64,000 nt of DNA, taken from the NCBI GenBank assembly GCA_030063045.1, contig JAQSEB010000050.1, positions 1 to 64,000 on the forward strand, written 5' to 3'. Under the pieces are notes generated by a model, which searched no databases, had not been told where the DNA came from, and saw only the letters and a list, made by a program, of their open reading frames with translations. Every line of letters begins with the position of its first letter. Positions within the stretch are counted from its first letter, which is position 1. Positions 33,600 to 43,479 of the stretch are shown one piece after another. Source of the DNA: Pratylenchus scribneri. Its lineage: Eukaryota; Nematoda; Chromadorea; Rhabditida; Pratylenchidae. A program made the translations under genes and the position numbers.

Positions 33600-33650
33600 A
33601 TCGCCCGGGGCGGCGGCGGCGGCGGGGCGGCGGCCGGGGCCCAGGCCAAA
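33600..33650. other. Extreme GC tract after the PAZ stop codon
   Basis: About 45 bp of CGG/GGC repeats (33604-33648) in otherwise strongly AT-rich DNA, starting immediately after the PAZ stop codon. Could be a structured 3' UTR element, a terminator-like hairpin or an assembly artefact. Confidence 0.6.
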
Positions 33651-33899
33651 GGTGGACTTATACATATTTTTTCTTAAATTTTAATAAAAATAAGCTTCAT
33701 TTTTTACAAATATCATCTTCTTCTTCTTAATTTTTTAGATTTGTCATCTTCTTATTCTTAATATTGTAAAATTTCTCCTTAAAATGACTACTTCTTAACA
33801 TTAATTTTTTAATTATATCATCTTCTCAAGACTAGTTTTTAATCAAAAATTGTATTTACAATAAAAATATTTATTACAATTACAATAAATGAATAAAAA

Positions 33900-36800
33900 T
33901 TATACAATAAAACCAAAGTCTCTTACAAAATAATCTTTAGTGATAATTCCTTTTCCAACATATGGCTTGTAAATTTTCACCATTGGCCTTGAAATGATTT
34001 CACCTTTGTTTACCGCCGGTCTGATAAACCTAGGATAACACACTGGAATGTGTTCGACTTCGCCACTCTCTGCATACTTCAAGACACTTTTTTTGAAAGT
34101 TTCATAACACAACGTGTTGCTTATTATTTCACTGTTTAGAGTGATCCCTCTAACTTTTAGACTGTAACTTATCTCATTTGTTGTATTATCCCTCAACATT
34201 AATCCGTATTGTTTGGCTCCGCCAGAAATATATTCAATGATACTTTTTCCTGGATATTCATCGGTTAAATCTCCCAAATGTGGTCCGATTGACAAAGGAT
34301 TGTTATCTTCTGGATGCGAAAATATGATTGAGTCGGTATCGCAATAGAGAAGTTGGGATCCTTCTGATCTGGCGACTTTCTTCATAGCATCCAAAAGAAT
34401 CAATCTGGCTTGACTTGTCGTCCATAAGGAAATTATTATATTGGAGCAATTGTGTTCCTCTACAAATTCATCTTTGACTTGATAACTTATCAATATTGTC
34501 TCATCGGTTAATATATTTATTGAATTGACTTCAATTTTACGATCTTCCAAATATTTTCGCAATATTGCCGGTGAATTGGTGACCATTGTTTTCACTAATT
34601 GATTTCTCAAAGAGAAACGGCCCCAAAGATTGTTGGCACATAACTTTGCAATAAATCGCTTACCTTTATTAGGTATCATCTTTTCTCTTTCTATTTTGAT
34701 ATTAAATTTTTCATCGCATTCTTGGATGAATTTATCCTCATCTTCTCTCGTCTTAATTTGTTCCGGAAAGCCGCTTGCATGAATTTTCATTGCTAAAAAT
34801 TCCGCCACATATCCTCGAAATAATTTCGAATCCGTCGAAGTGAATTCCAAAACACGATACACTTTGACGACTTTGTAATTCTCTTTTAATGCGTAATTTA
34901 GTTCAATAGATGTGCATGACGAGACCCAGCCTCTCTCTTGATCTGTATGATTGCAACTATAATCGTTTATGACTCCACCATTTGGGTATTTTAGAGAACA
35001 AGCTCGACAGAGAGGGAATAATAGGCGATCATCAAACTTCATCGGCAACACGGGAACATCAATTTTTCTGGGTGGTATAACAAACACTTTGAGAAGAGCA
35101 ATTTTATAAGGATTGTCTTCCGGAGATTGCCATAGGACATTCTTATTTAAAATATGTAATTCCGGATGTCCAACCGGATATTCTGTCACAAAATTTGTGT
35201 AGGGATAAAGAGAGGTAAAGTCGTAATAGGATATTTTTTCTCTTTCTTTTGTTTTGTGATAAATTTTAAAAGGACCTGTCCGGCCGCCAAAGTAGCAATT
35301 TCTAATATTAAGAGGTCCTTCATCGAGATAAGAATCAAAACATTCCTTCATTTCACGATCCTTGGTGAGCATATCAGCAATCTGGCATTCCCAATATACC
35401 TTGACATTAGGTATTTGACTTTTTATAAAATTCATTCTCAATTTATCTATTTGTCTGATTTTTCCTGCAGTTTTTCCCGAGGGCATCATAAAATCATCGT
35501 TGGGATAATGAATTGGACACGCGTGCCACACGCATCCGTTAATCTCCAAAGCCAATTCTTGTTCTTTAATATATCCGTCTAATTTAAATTGACCACATTT
35601 ATATTCTCCTCCATCTGAGAGGCATGTTTGAATTGTAACATTATGCTTTTCTGCATACCATTTCAAAAATTTTAGAGCCAAAATGCTTTGGGTTTCGGCA
35701 CTATCATATCCTCGTTCTGGTGTAATTCCCAAATGATTTTCGGGCAAATGATTCATACGGAAATCACGCATACATCCACTTGCGATTGTAATTCCATCAT
35801 ATAAAATATCAATTCCATCGCCTGATGGCTTTTTCCACTTCCCCCAAAGACTGTTCGTGGAGCAATTCGCAATCATTTTGTACTCCTTTGATTTTTTTCT
35901 ACGGCTCAATTCAAAAAATTCTTCTCTGAAAACCACTAACGCACTGCATAATATTTCAACGTCATTCACACAATACTCTGCTAATTTTTCATTTAAATTA
36001 AATGGTTGATCTTTATTCTCTTCATAATATTTATTAAATTTTGCTCTCTTAGCTGGCATCATTCCTGCTGCCATATAATCGCTCAATGGCGGTAGTGAAG
36101 GTAGTATTTTATCATAATTAGAGGGGTTGTTTGCTAAATGAGGAAAAAATAACTTTTCCTCGATATCAAGGCCAAATGCCGACACAAGTGAATCCAATGA
36201 AATTGGCGTCAAATTGTATGAGTCTCTGAAAATGATTTCGGGATTTTTCTCGGTCCTTGGAACATTCATTTGATAAATTTTATTTCCTTTTTTGATCATA
36301 GCCGGACTATGACCAAGTTTGAATATTTCTTTGAAGGTCAAAATGTGATCAAAATGGCCTCCATAATGGGCGAAACAAATTGATTTGTAGGCAATGGGGA
36401 ATTTATAAAGTATCCAATTAACGAATACTTTGAGTGGATATTCTGTAATAATTTGGCGATCAACTGTTGTTTCAGTGAATCCTCTATGGGAGAAGGTTAT
36501 GGTTCGGGCATCGCCACAAATTTCACAATTATTCTTCTTTAGACTTTCATTGTATTTTAAATTAGCTATACACTTTGTACATATCACTTTTAGAGCAATG
36601 AAATTGACATTGTGTCGATATCTATCCGGATATTTTTCTGTGTCAATACTTTGATGTTGCATTGTTTCAACATCATAAACTAATATCCGATAATCGGCGT
36701 TAGTTTTGGGAAATAATTTTTGAATGTAGCAGCCTCGCTCTGGTTCATGAAAACTTCGGCAAGTATAACACCATCTTTCGAGACAAGAATGTCCATTTCT

Positions 36801-37325
36801 ACCATTTTTCGAGTTGTCATTTACATCATAAATTTTTCCGCAAATATCACATTGTTTTGATTGTCGACAGACCGAGCCATTATTTGAAATATGATGATTA
36901 AAACAATCCGGATTGATGAACGTTTTCTTACAATCCTCGCAAAATTTTATATAATTGGGAATAGGCGGACATGGGAATGATGGTCCTTGCCTTGTACAAT
37001 TTAAACATCTGATTTTGCATTTTTTATTATGAGCAATTTTTTTGGAGAACGGAGTTTCACACGATAGGCAATAATTTTTTCTGTCAAATAATGATGCAAT
37101 ATTCCTTACACCGTCAAAGTGATCACCGTTGTGAAAAAGAATTATTGGCGTGTCGTAATCTGATAAACCGTATTTAAAAACGGGTTTATAATCTCCAAGA
37201 TCGTTAAAAATGTACAATTTGAAGCGTCGGTCTTTAATTGTTTTATTCCAGTAATCAATAATTATAGGGCCATATTTCACTGCGTCATATGTCTTTTGTC
37301 CGAGAGGGATTGAACATTTCTGCAT
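33900..37325 (-). CDS. POLB: Protein-primed DNA polymerase B, main open frame
   Basis: Replicates the element from protein-primed ends. 1141 residues. Order of parts: cysteine-rich zinc region (about 86-200), 3'-5' exonuclease motifs (VYDVETM 216-222, AHYGGHFDH 319-327, YCVNDVEIL 451-459), an inserted restriction-like nuclease segment with NGCVWHACPIHYP (596-608), then the palm: motif A YYDFTSLYPYTN (D702), motif B KLCANNLWGRF (894-904) and motif C YCDTDS (D996, D998). All catalytic aspartates are present. The N-terminal part of the gene continues upstream in other frames (37325-38013); stop and start overlap as TAATG at the junction, so translation coupling or an ancestral frameshift is possible. 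Confidence 0.93.
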   Translation of the reverse strand: MQKCSIPLGQKTYDAVKYGPIIIDYWNKTIKDRRFKLYIFNDLGDYKPVFKYGLSDYDTPIILFHNGDHFDGVRNIASLFDRKNYCLSCETPFSKKIAHNKKCKIRCLNCTRQGPSFPCPPIPNYIKFCEDCKKTFINPDCFNHHISNNGSVCRQSKQCDICGKIYDVNDNSKNGRNGHSCLERWCYTCRSFHEPERGCYIQKLFPKTNADYRILVYDVETMQHQSIDTEKYPDRYRHNVNFIALKVICTKCIANLKYNESLKKNNCEICGDARTITFSHRGFTETTVDRQIITEYPLKVFVNWILYKFPIAYKSICFAHYGGHFDHILTFKEIFKLGHSPAMIKKGNKIYQMNVPRTEKNPEIIFRDSYNLTPISLDSLVSAFGLDIEEKLFFPHLANNPSNYDKILPSLPPLSDYMAAGMMPAKRAKFNKYYEENKDQPFNLNEKLAEYCVNDVEILCSALVVFREEFFELSRRKKSKEYKMIANCSTNSLWGKWKKPSGDGIDILYDGITIASGCMRDFRMNHLPENHLGITPERGYDSAETQSILALKFLKWYAEKHNVTIQTCLSDGGEYKCGQFKLDGYIKEQELALEINGCVWHACPIHYPNDDFMMPSGKTAGKIRQIDKLRMNFIKSQIPNVKVYWECQIADMLTKDREMKECFDSYLDEGPLNIRNCYFGGRTGPFKIYHKTKEREKISYYDFTSLYPYTNFVTEYPVGHPELHILNKNVLWQSPEDNPYKIALLKVFVIPPRKIDVPVLPMKFDDRLLFPLCRACSLKYPNGGVINDYSCNHTDQERGWVSSCTSIELNYALKENYKVVKVYRVLEFTSTDSKLFRGYVAEFLAMKIHASGFPEQIKTREDEDKFIQECDEKFNIKIEREKMIPNKGKRFIAKLCANNLWGRFSLRNQLVKTMVTNSPAILRKYLEDRKIEVNSINILTDETILISYQVKDEFVEEHNCSNIIISLWTTSQARLILLDAMKKVARSEGSQLLYCDTDSIIFSHPEDNNPLSIGPHLGDLTDEYPGKSIIEYISGGAKQYGLMLRDNTTNEISYSLKVRGITLNSEIISNTLCYETFKKSVLKYAESGEVEHIPVCYPRFIRPAVNKGEIISRPMVKIYKPYVGKGIITKDYFVRDFGFIV

Positions 37326-38013
37326 TAATCGTAGACATCTTTTGTCAATTTTCCGCTTTCTTCTTTTATTCCTTTATGATATCGAAAAAATTTCCAACGC
37401 TCATCCATATTTTGTAAGACATATTTTTTGGTTAATTGAAGGGCATAAAATAAACAATAAGAGTCGTGATTCTCTACTTTAATTAGAGTTTTGATGTTGA
37501 TACAATGCTTGACGGCAAATTTTTTAGCCTTTCCTTTCCCTCGAATCGTAAAATGCTCTTCCAAAGAATTTTTGTCAAGCACTGTGATGATTACCCTAAA
37601 AGGGGCACCCCACAATGAGCCTTCCTCTTTGGATTGGGAGACAAGAAGAAACCGGTTTAATATTGTGTCCAATGTGTTATCCGTTATTTCACGGATGGGA
37701 ATCCATATATCGGGGTCAAGCATAGGCGAGGCAATCATTGCCCCAAGTTGATCGCCTTCGATATTTTTCTTCTTACATTCATCCAATGCGTCATCAATGC
37801 ATTTCTGAAATATTTGCGATAATAATAACTCGGATCTTGGGGAAGATTTTCAATAACAAATTTTGTTTTTGATTCAAGGCATTTAAATTTTTGATTCATG
37901 TCGATATCAGAATCAATGAGTTTTACATACTCTTTAATCGAGTTTATTCCGTTTTCGATTTCATCGTTTTCGTACGAAATCCGAGGCTTTTTTGTTGGAG
38001 GAGGTCCTTCCAT
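37325..38013 (-). pseudogene. N-terminal part of the polymerase B gene in two further frames
   Basis: Two frames precede the main polymerase frame: 38013-37735 (begins MEGPPPTKKPRISYENDE) and 37786-37325 (ends GKLTKDVYD). The second carries features of the usual Polinton polymerase N-terminus (a region like NRFLLVSQSKEEGSLWGAPF and KVENHDSYCLFYAL). The first frame ends out of register near 37735, while the coding signal passes to the second frame around 37800-37850; the second then meets the main frame at 37325. Two frame changes suggest decay, indel errors in the assembly or separately translated pieces. Confidence 0.6.
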
Positions 38014-38080
38014 TTTATATTTTCTTGCAAATTTTTTGGATAAAATGAATATTTCTTTAAAATTTTCTCATTTTATGTAG

Positions 38081-38165
38081 AATAAACTCCGCCCATTTTC
38101 AAATTCCGTCCTAAAACCAAAACAGACTCCGCCCTAAAAGGGCGTGTTTTATGTTTATATAAACT
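38081..38165. promoter_or_regulatory. Divergent promoter of polymerase B and innexin
   Basis: ACTCCGCCC (38086-38094) and GACTCCGCCC (38125-38134) are reverse copies of the GGGCGGAGTC box, and GGGCGTG follows at 38140-38146. TTTATATAAAC (38154-38164) is the TATA box for the innexin. Confidence 0.75.
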
Positions 38166-38201
38166 GGGATATTTTCTTCAAATATACTCAAATTAATCAT
38201 A

Positions 38202-39326
38202 ATGTGGAAAATTCCTTTCCTCGGAGAATCCTTCATAAAACGATTTAAACCTCAATCAATTGATGACTTGACTGACTTCTTAAATTTTATATTTACTCCC
38301 TCCTTATTTGCATTCTTTGCAATACTCATCTCCGCAAAACAATATTTTGGATCGCCAATTGAATGCTTAATTCCGGCCCACTTTAATTCGGCTTGGAAAG
38401 ATTACTCCCATGAATACTGTTTCACGCATAAAACTTATTTTGTTAAAATGGATCAAGATATCCCTCCATTAAAAGACATCAGAAAATACAATCAAATTCA
38501 CTACTATCAATGGATCCCAATTATTTTGGCACTTCAATCCGTCATTTTCTACCTTCCTTCCGTCATCAAACAATGTTTGAACAGGACCGTAGGTCTCAAC
38601 GAAATTATTTCATCATTCGATGATATGTTTTGGCAAACATATCCAACTCACAAATTGAATGAAATTGCGTCATTCGTCAAAATGGTATCAGATCGGACGA
38701 AAAAATACAGGTCATTATGTTATATTCTCTTATTCCTTAACCTCATATCAATATTGAATATAACTTCCATATTCATCATAGTAAAATGTATCACAATACT
38801 CAATATTTTATTTAATTTTGCCTTTTTAACTTATATAATAGGTAAGAAAGACATATTCTGGGGATATAGAATTTTAAGATTCTCATTTTATGGTGAAGAA
38901 GAAGAAGTAAAATTCTTTCCTTATATTACATTTTGTGATATTACTTTTAAGGAAATGGGGTCAAATCATGATCATACTTTACAATGTATTCTCCCTATCA
39001 ATATACTCAATGAAAAAGTTTTCATGTTTATTTGGTTCTTTCTCATATCCCTATTCTTTGTTAATATAATCTATTTCATCAAAAGTCTGATATCCTTATT
39101 TGTTTTTCGAAATTTTCAAATTAGGCAATGTCTAAAAGGATTTAATGTTGCTAATGTAAATCAATTTATTAAAGAATACCGATTTGACTATAATATAATT
39201 CTACAAATCATAAGCAATAGGTACGGTATCCCTATCGCTTGCGAATTTATTCAATCGCTTTTTACTATCCATCAACCTATTCATCAACCAGAAATCATTC
39301 GACAATGCCAAGTCCGAAATGAATAA
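38202..39326 (+). CDS. Innexin (gap-junction channel protein) carried by the element
   Basis: 374 residues, one uninterrupted exon. Innexin marks: four membrane segments (about 29-46, 105-122, 172-212, 272-296), the YYQW signature at 101-104 before segment 2, first-loop cysteines C55 and C73 in the IPAHFNSAWKDYSHEYC context, and second-loop cysteines C245 and C262 in FCDITFKEMGSNHDHTLQC. Innexins form intercellular gap junctions and hemichannels. Length is normal for a nematode innexin, where host genes carry introns; the lack of introns and the shared GGGCGGAGTC promoter point to a viral gene rather than inserted host DNA. Innexin homologues (vinnexins) are known in polydnaviruses of wasps. 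All key residues are intact. Confidence 0.92.
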   Translation: MWKIPFLGESFIKRFKPQSIDDLTDFLNFIFTPSLFAFFAILISAKQYFGSPIECLIPAHFNSAWKDYSHEYCFTHKTYFVKMDQDIPPLKDIRKYNQIHYYQWIPIILALQSVIFYLPSVIKQCLNRTVGLNEIISSFDDMFWQTYPTHKLNEIASFVKMVSDRTKKYRSLCYILLFLNLISILNITSIFIIVKCITILNILFNFAFLTYIIGKKDIFWGYRILRFSFYGEEEEVKFFPYITFCDITFKEMGSNHDHTLQCILPINILNEKVFMFIWFFLISLFFVNIIYFIKSLISLFVFRNFQIRQCLKGFNVANVNQFIKEYRFDYNIILQIISNRYGIPIACEFIQSLFTIHQPIHQPEIIRQCQVRNE

Positions 39327-39815
39327 CAAAAATATTAATTGAATTTCAACAAAGCACTAAAAATATTATTTTGATAATTTTTTATTTTTAATATTCCATT
39401 TCTTAATTCAATTAGACCCAAAATCAAATTAATACAACAATTGAATAAATAATATTTCATTATTCATATGTATTTTGGAAAAGATTAGATAAGAAGAATT
39501 GTGATTGATTTATTTTTTCAAATTTTAGTTGGCAAAGTTTTTTAAATTTTCATCTACAAAGAAAAGAGAAGTAGGAAAGAATTTTCTGAAAGCCAGAACG
39601 GCGAATTGATAGATGATAGTTTGATGGATTGGTCGGATGCTGTCAGCATATAAATGAATAAAAAATATTTGAATTATAATTAATTTATTTAAAAATTCAT
39701 TCACCCACTCGATTTACTCAAAGTTCATTTGCAAACTCAATAGGAAGGGAAAATATCGCTACCTTAAATGTTAGCAAAGATTTACAAATCCAATTTATTT
39801 AGCGAAACACAAAAA
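39327..39815. other. Spacer between innexin and the COG3 fragment
   Basis: AT-rich; no gene recognised. Marks the change from viral-type compact coding to host-type intron-containing sequence. Confidence 0.4.
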
Positions 39816-42230
39816 ATGCAGAAGAAAATGTGTAAATTTGTAAAGAAACGCGAGAAATGTAATCAGGTTAGAAAATAATTTTTTAATTAAAATTAGAATA
39901 TTTTTGCTCAGATCTTGAACGAACTTGGCGAGAAATATAATTCCGTGGCGGACAAAACATCATCCCACCACGAAACCTGTGATCGAATGATGTCGGAACA
40001 AACCCAATTGGCTGCCGTAAATGAACGGATCAGTGCAAGTTTGCGTTATTATCAACAATATGTATGGCTTCTCAAAGTAAATTAGATAAAATTTATGTAA
40101 AATGTAACAAATTTATCAGAAATTGGCAACACCAAAGCTGTCTTTGACCGTCACTCTGTTCACCCAAATTTTGTCCGCAATCCATGAATGCATTTGCTAT
40201 TTACGTGCGCATCCGGAACAGCGCGAATCCCAGGAATATATGCACAAATATGAGCAATGTTTGAGCCGGTTTTCACTTCCATTTTATCATTAGAATTAAA
40301 AACATTTTTCATTGATTAGCTCATTGACCGCAATAAAAGCCGGTGTACTCTCTGATTTGGAAGCTTGCCGCCAAGATGTACTCTATCGCCAATCCAGATC
40401 CCACCAAAATCAAAACAAAATGTTGGTCGATCGATGGCCGGAATGCTCCCAAATGTAGCCAATGACGACACTTTCGCCCTACTTTATGGTTTTTTTGATG
40501 AAAGGCAGATGCTCGGTTAGTAAAAATGCTTTATTCGAATAATATTTTTACTGTCAGAAATGCTTTTCAACAAGCCCATCAATTCTTTGCGGACTATCCG
40601 GAATATTGAACATGAATATTTCTCAATTCGTGATCAACTTTTAAGGCCAAATGTGCAGGCAATAATTCAGGTTTCCAATTAAAATTATTATATTTACGAT
40701 GAAATATTTTTTACCATAAAAATTAATTTTGACTTCTATTAAATCCGAAACCAGTTTAGCTCAACAAATCTTATACTAATTTGTTGATCTCATCGTGACG
40801 CATCGAATGTTATATATTTTACCATGGTTTTGGCCCAAAATTAAAGTGTTTTTAAAACCAATAACTAGAAATATGATATAAACAGTTTAACTCGCTCAGT
40901 TTCGATTAATCTAAGAAATGTAAAAGTCAAAAGACGCTCTCGATGAGATCTATAAAATGGTATAAGATTTATAAGGTTTAAAACCGGTTTCTGATTTATT
41001 AGGAGTCGAAAACTTGGGATAAAACATTAAAAATTGCCTTCCTATTTTTATTGAAAATTCACCCTAATATTAGACCTTTTGCCAACGCCACCAACAATCT
41101 TCATGCACATTAACCCGTGATGGTTGCACTTTCCTCCTCCGCCTTTGCGATGATGAATTTCGACTTTATCGACAATTTTTTGTACTCGGCGGTTCGGTCG
41201 ATCCCGATACAAGGTTAAATCAAACAATGAACCATTAATATTCCAATTTTAGGGCATCTGACTCCATCGAGTCTACATATTTTCTCATTTTGGCCTCTTC
41301 AATCCGTTGGCCAATAATCTACAAATCCATTCACTGAATTCATTGATGACTGCCGAATTCTCTACGACACCCTTCGCCCACTCACAATCCAGGTTTGGAA
41401 CCGTTAGCACAAAATTTTATTTTTACCCTTTATTTACTTAATTAAAATATGATAAATTTTTAGCCTGTTATCACATTTTTATTTCTATTAAGTCAGTATC
41501 CAGTTTTAGACCGCAAAAACCTTATATGAATATTTAGATCGCAAGAAGACGTATCTTTTGACATTTAAATTTCTTAGTTTAAATTGTAATAGGGAGGGTT
41601 AAGTGGTTTAAACCATATTCCAAATTTTTGATTTTAAACAATTTTGGATCATTCGATGTGTTTTGATGAGAATAAAAAATTGCATGATTTTTATACGGTC
41701 TAAAATTGGTTTCTGACTTATTAGAAATCAAATCAAAAATATTTTTATGGTCTAAATAAAAACGGTTTAATAAATTACTTCCATTAATTAATCAGAGGAG
41801 AACTCTTCAAACAACCACCTAATATTCTCTATTTTAGTATTTATCGCACAATGGTGAGATTTGACGGCATGATGATATTCTGGTTTGTCAACGGAAAATG
41901 AACTACCATCCTGGCGCAAATGTAAATTACTAAAGCAAAATTCCTCCTTTATTCATTTTCATAGGTTCGTTGGCATTCATATCGCGGTTTACAACTTCTA
42001 AAGGCGTATTGCGATGGAACGTTGCTCATCACACGCGAAAAATGCGATTTAAATACCGAATTGTAAATCGTCCAGAAATATTATGCTTTTCGGTTTGTTT
42101 TATTATTTTTAATTTTCTAATCTGCTACTAAATTTAAGAGATTTCAAGGATATTTACAAATTGACGTTCGATGTCATCCCTAGGCGCATGTACAACACAT
42201 TTTTACTTATTGAAGAAGAATAGATGAAAT
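39816..42230 (+). pseudogene. Captured, decayed host COG3 (conserved oligomeric Golgi subunit 3) gene
   Basis: COG3 is a vesicle-tethering subunit of the Golgi. Exons: 39816-39866, then 39912-40076 ([26 protein letters not shown]-like [13 protein letters not shown]), about 40121-40260 (LATPKLSLTVTLFTQ, HECICYLRAHPEQ, MHKYEQCLS), then blocks with NVANDDTFALLYGFF (40455), SIRDQLLRPNVQAII (about 40627), [15 protein letters not shown] (about 41150) and FIDDCRILYDTLRPLTIQ (about 41340). These follow COG3 order. A frameshift near 40450 and stops elsewhere argue it is not translated whole. Introns are retained, so capture was at DNA level. It lies wholly inside the Polinton ends. Confidence 0.65.
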
Positions 42231-42330
42231 TAATTAAAAAGAAATGATGACAATTTACAAAAAATTCATCAAAAAGATTTCCATAAAGGAAATAATTCAT
42301 TCCTTCCATTCATTTTTTCATTATTTCTTT

Positions 42331-42506
42331 TTATTTCTTTTGATCTGGTGGTGTTTCCGGCTGGTGCAAAGCATCAGCTGGCTTAAATTCGGCTATCTCG
42401 GCTTGGTAGCGATCGATTCGTTCAATTATCGGGAATTGGGCCATATCAACGCCGAGCCTGATATTTACAAAATTAAACAATTAATTTCCAACTCTCTCTC
42501 ACCTTC
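42331..42506 (-). pseudogene. Tail exon of a maleylacetoacetate isomerase (GSTZ) gene
   Basis: Terminal exon at 42457-42331 reads LGVDMAQFPIIERIDRYQ then EFKPADALHQPETP and a stop, matching the C-terminus of zeta-class GST / maleylacetoacetate isomerase (VDLTPYPTI..IN, HPxxQPDTP), a tyrosine-catabolism enzyme. A donor site (42502) and a short PQAYGR exon precede it, but the rest of the gene is absent. It converges with the COG3 remnant, looking like a piece of host chromosome with two neighbouring gene ends. Confidence 0.55.
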
Positions 42507-42736
42507 CATAAGCTTGAGGGGGAATACAACTTGAGAAAAAGCGGCGAATCCAACCAAAAATCGCAATAGCAAAATCCAACAATCGAAAATGATTCGTTCC
42601 GCGCGCAATTTCGACCCCTTTTCTGTCCATCAATCCTTTTATTTCCATACAAAAGGACACCTAAGAATTTAATAAGATTTTTCAAACAAATTTAATAGAA
42701 TTTTATGAATTAGTTTTAAGAAAATTTTTTGAAAAA

Positions 42737-43273
42737 TTAAAATTGTTTATTTTGACCTACCCATTTTCCTTCCAGTTTTGTAAGCAAGAGGCGAGCAGAA
42801 AAGAGTGAGAGTTCATGAATTTCCCAACGGAAATTACGCCAATCATCCTGTCCAAAATCCTCTTGAGCCATCTCCATTTCAGCTAATTTCCGCGCATAAA
42901 AACCAGTGAATGCAATCAGCGCCAAAATGGTTGAAAGCCGATTTTGCTTTAGGCCATCCAAAAAGTTGAGAACGTTCTGATGAAAAAATTGGTAATTAAT
43001 TTTTTCGATGATTCTCACTGAGCGGAATCGACGAAAACTCCAAATGCCATCTAATTCTTGCACTATTTTTGCAATTTGTTGTCGATTTTCCTTCTCGAAA
43101 AGCACGGCGGCCTCCTCCACGACCATCCATTCACTGGGGGGATCCTCCTCACAGCAATATGGTGCTTCCATCCATTCCAGTTTGCCATCGTGTTCAATTC
43201 GGCGTTTTATATAGAAATCGAGGAAAGTGTCGGCCCCGGAAAATTGCAGAAAATTTACGTCAGATGATGCCAT
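42737..43273 (-). CDS. Bcl-2/CED-9-like protein, predicted apoptosis regulator
   Basis: 178 residues, single exon, ATG at 43273. The four Bcl-2 homology regions can be placed in order: BH4-like DTFLDFYIKRRIEHDG (15-30, like VxDxxxxxxxxxG), BH3-like VVEEAAVLFEKENRQQI (51-67), BH1-like DGLKQNRLSTILALIAFTGF (106-125; CED-9 has INWGRIVALISFGGF), and BH2-like LEGKWVGQNKQF at the end (CED-9 NWKEHNRSW). No C-terminal membrane anchor is present. Anti-apoptotic Bcl-2 homologues occur in many large DNA viruses. The NWGR of BH1 is replaced by NRLS, a notable loss. Family call moderately strong; activity inferred. Confidence 0.65.
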   Translation of the reverse strand: MASSDVNFLQFSGADTFLDFYIKRRIEHDGKLEWMEAPYCCEEDPPSEWMVVEEAAVLFEKENRQQIAKIVQELDGIWSFRRFRSVRIIEKINYQFFHQNVLNFLDGLKQNRLSTILALIAFTGFYARKLAEMEMAQEDFGQDDWRNFRWEIHELSLFSARLLLTKLEGKWVGQNKQF

Positions 43274-43479
43274 AACTAGGGAAAAAATTCGAAAAAGGGG
43301 AATTTTGATTATTGATTAATATTAATATTAAAATATGAATTAAGGTTTGTAACCTTAGATTGAAAAGTATATACACATTATTTACACACCTTTATACAAT
43401 TCTTTGTTTTTTGTTTTTAAATTTTTGCTGTTTTTTGGGTTTTTGATTTTTAGATGATTCAGGACAAGAATTTTTAAAG

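Noticed and set aside
35166..35582. 138-codon plus-strand frame inside the polymerase
   Set aside because: Opposite-strand shadow of the polymerase gene with no motif of its own.
39816..42230. Intact functional COG3 gene
   Set aside because: Conserved blocks shift frame near 40450 and in-frame stops occur between blocks, so a complete product is unlikely.
43008..43275. Three plus-strand frames opposite the Bcl-2-like gene
   Set aside because: Mutually overlapping shadows of a gene whose minus-strand product shows a family match.
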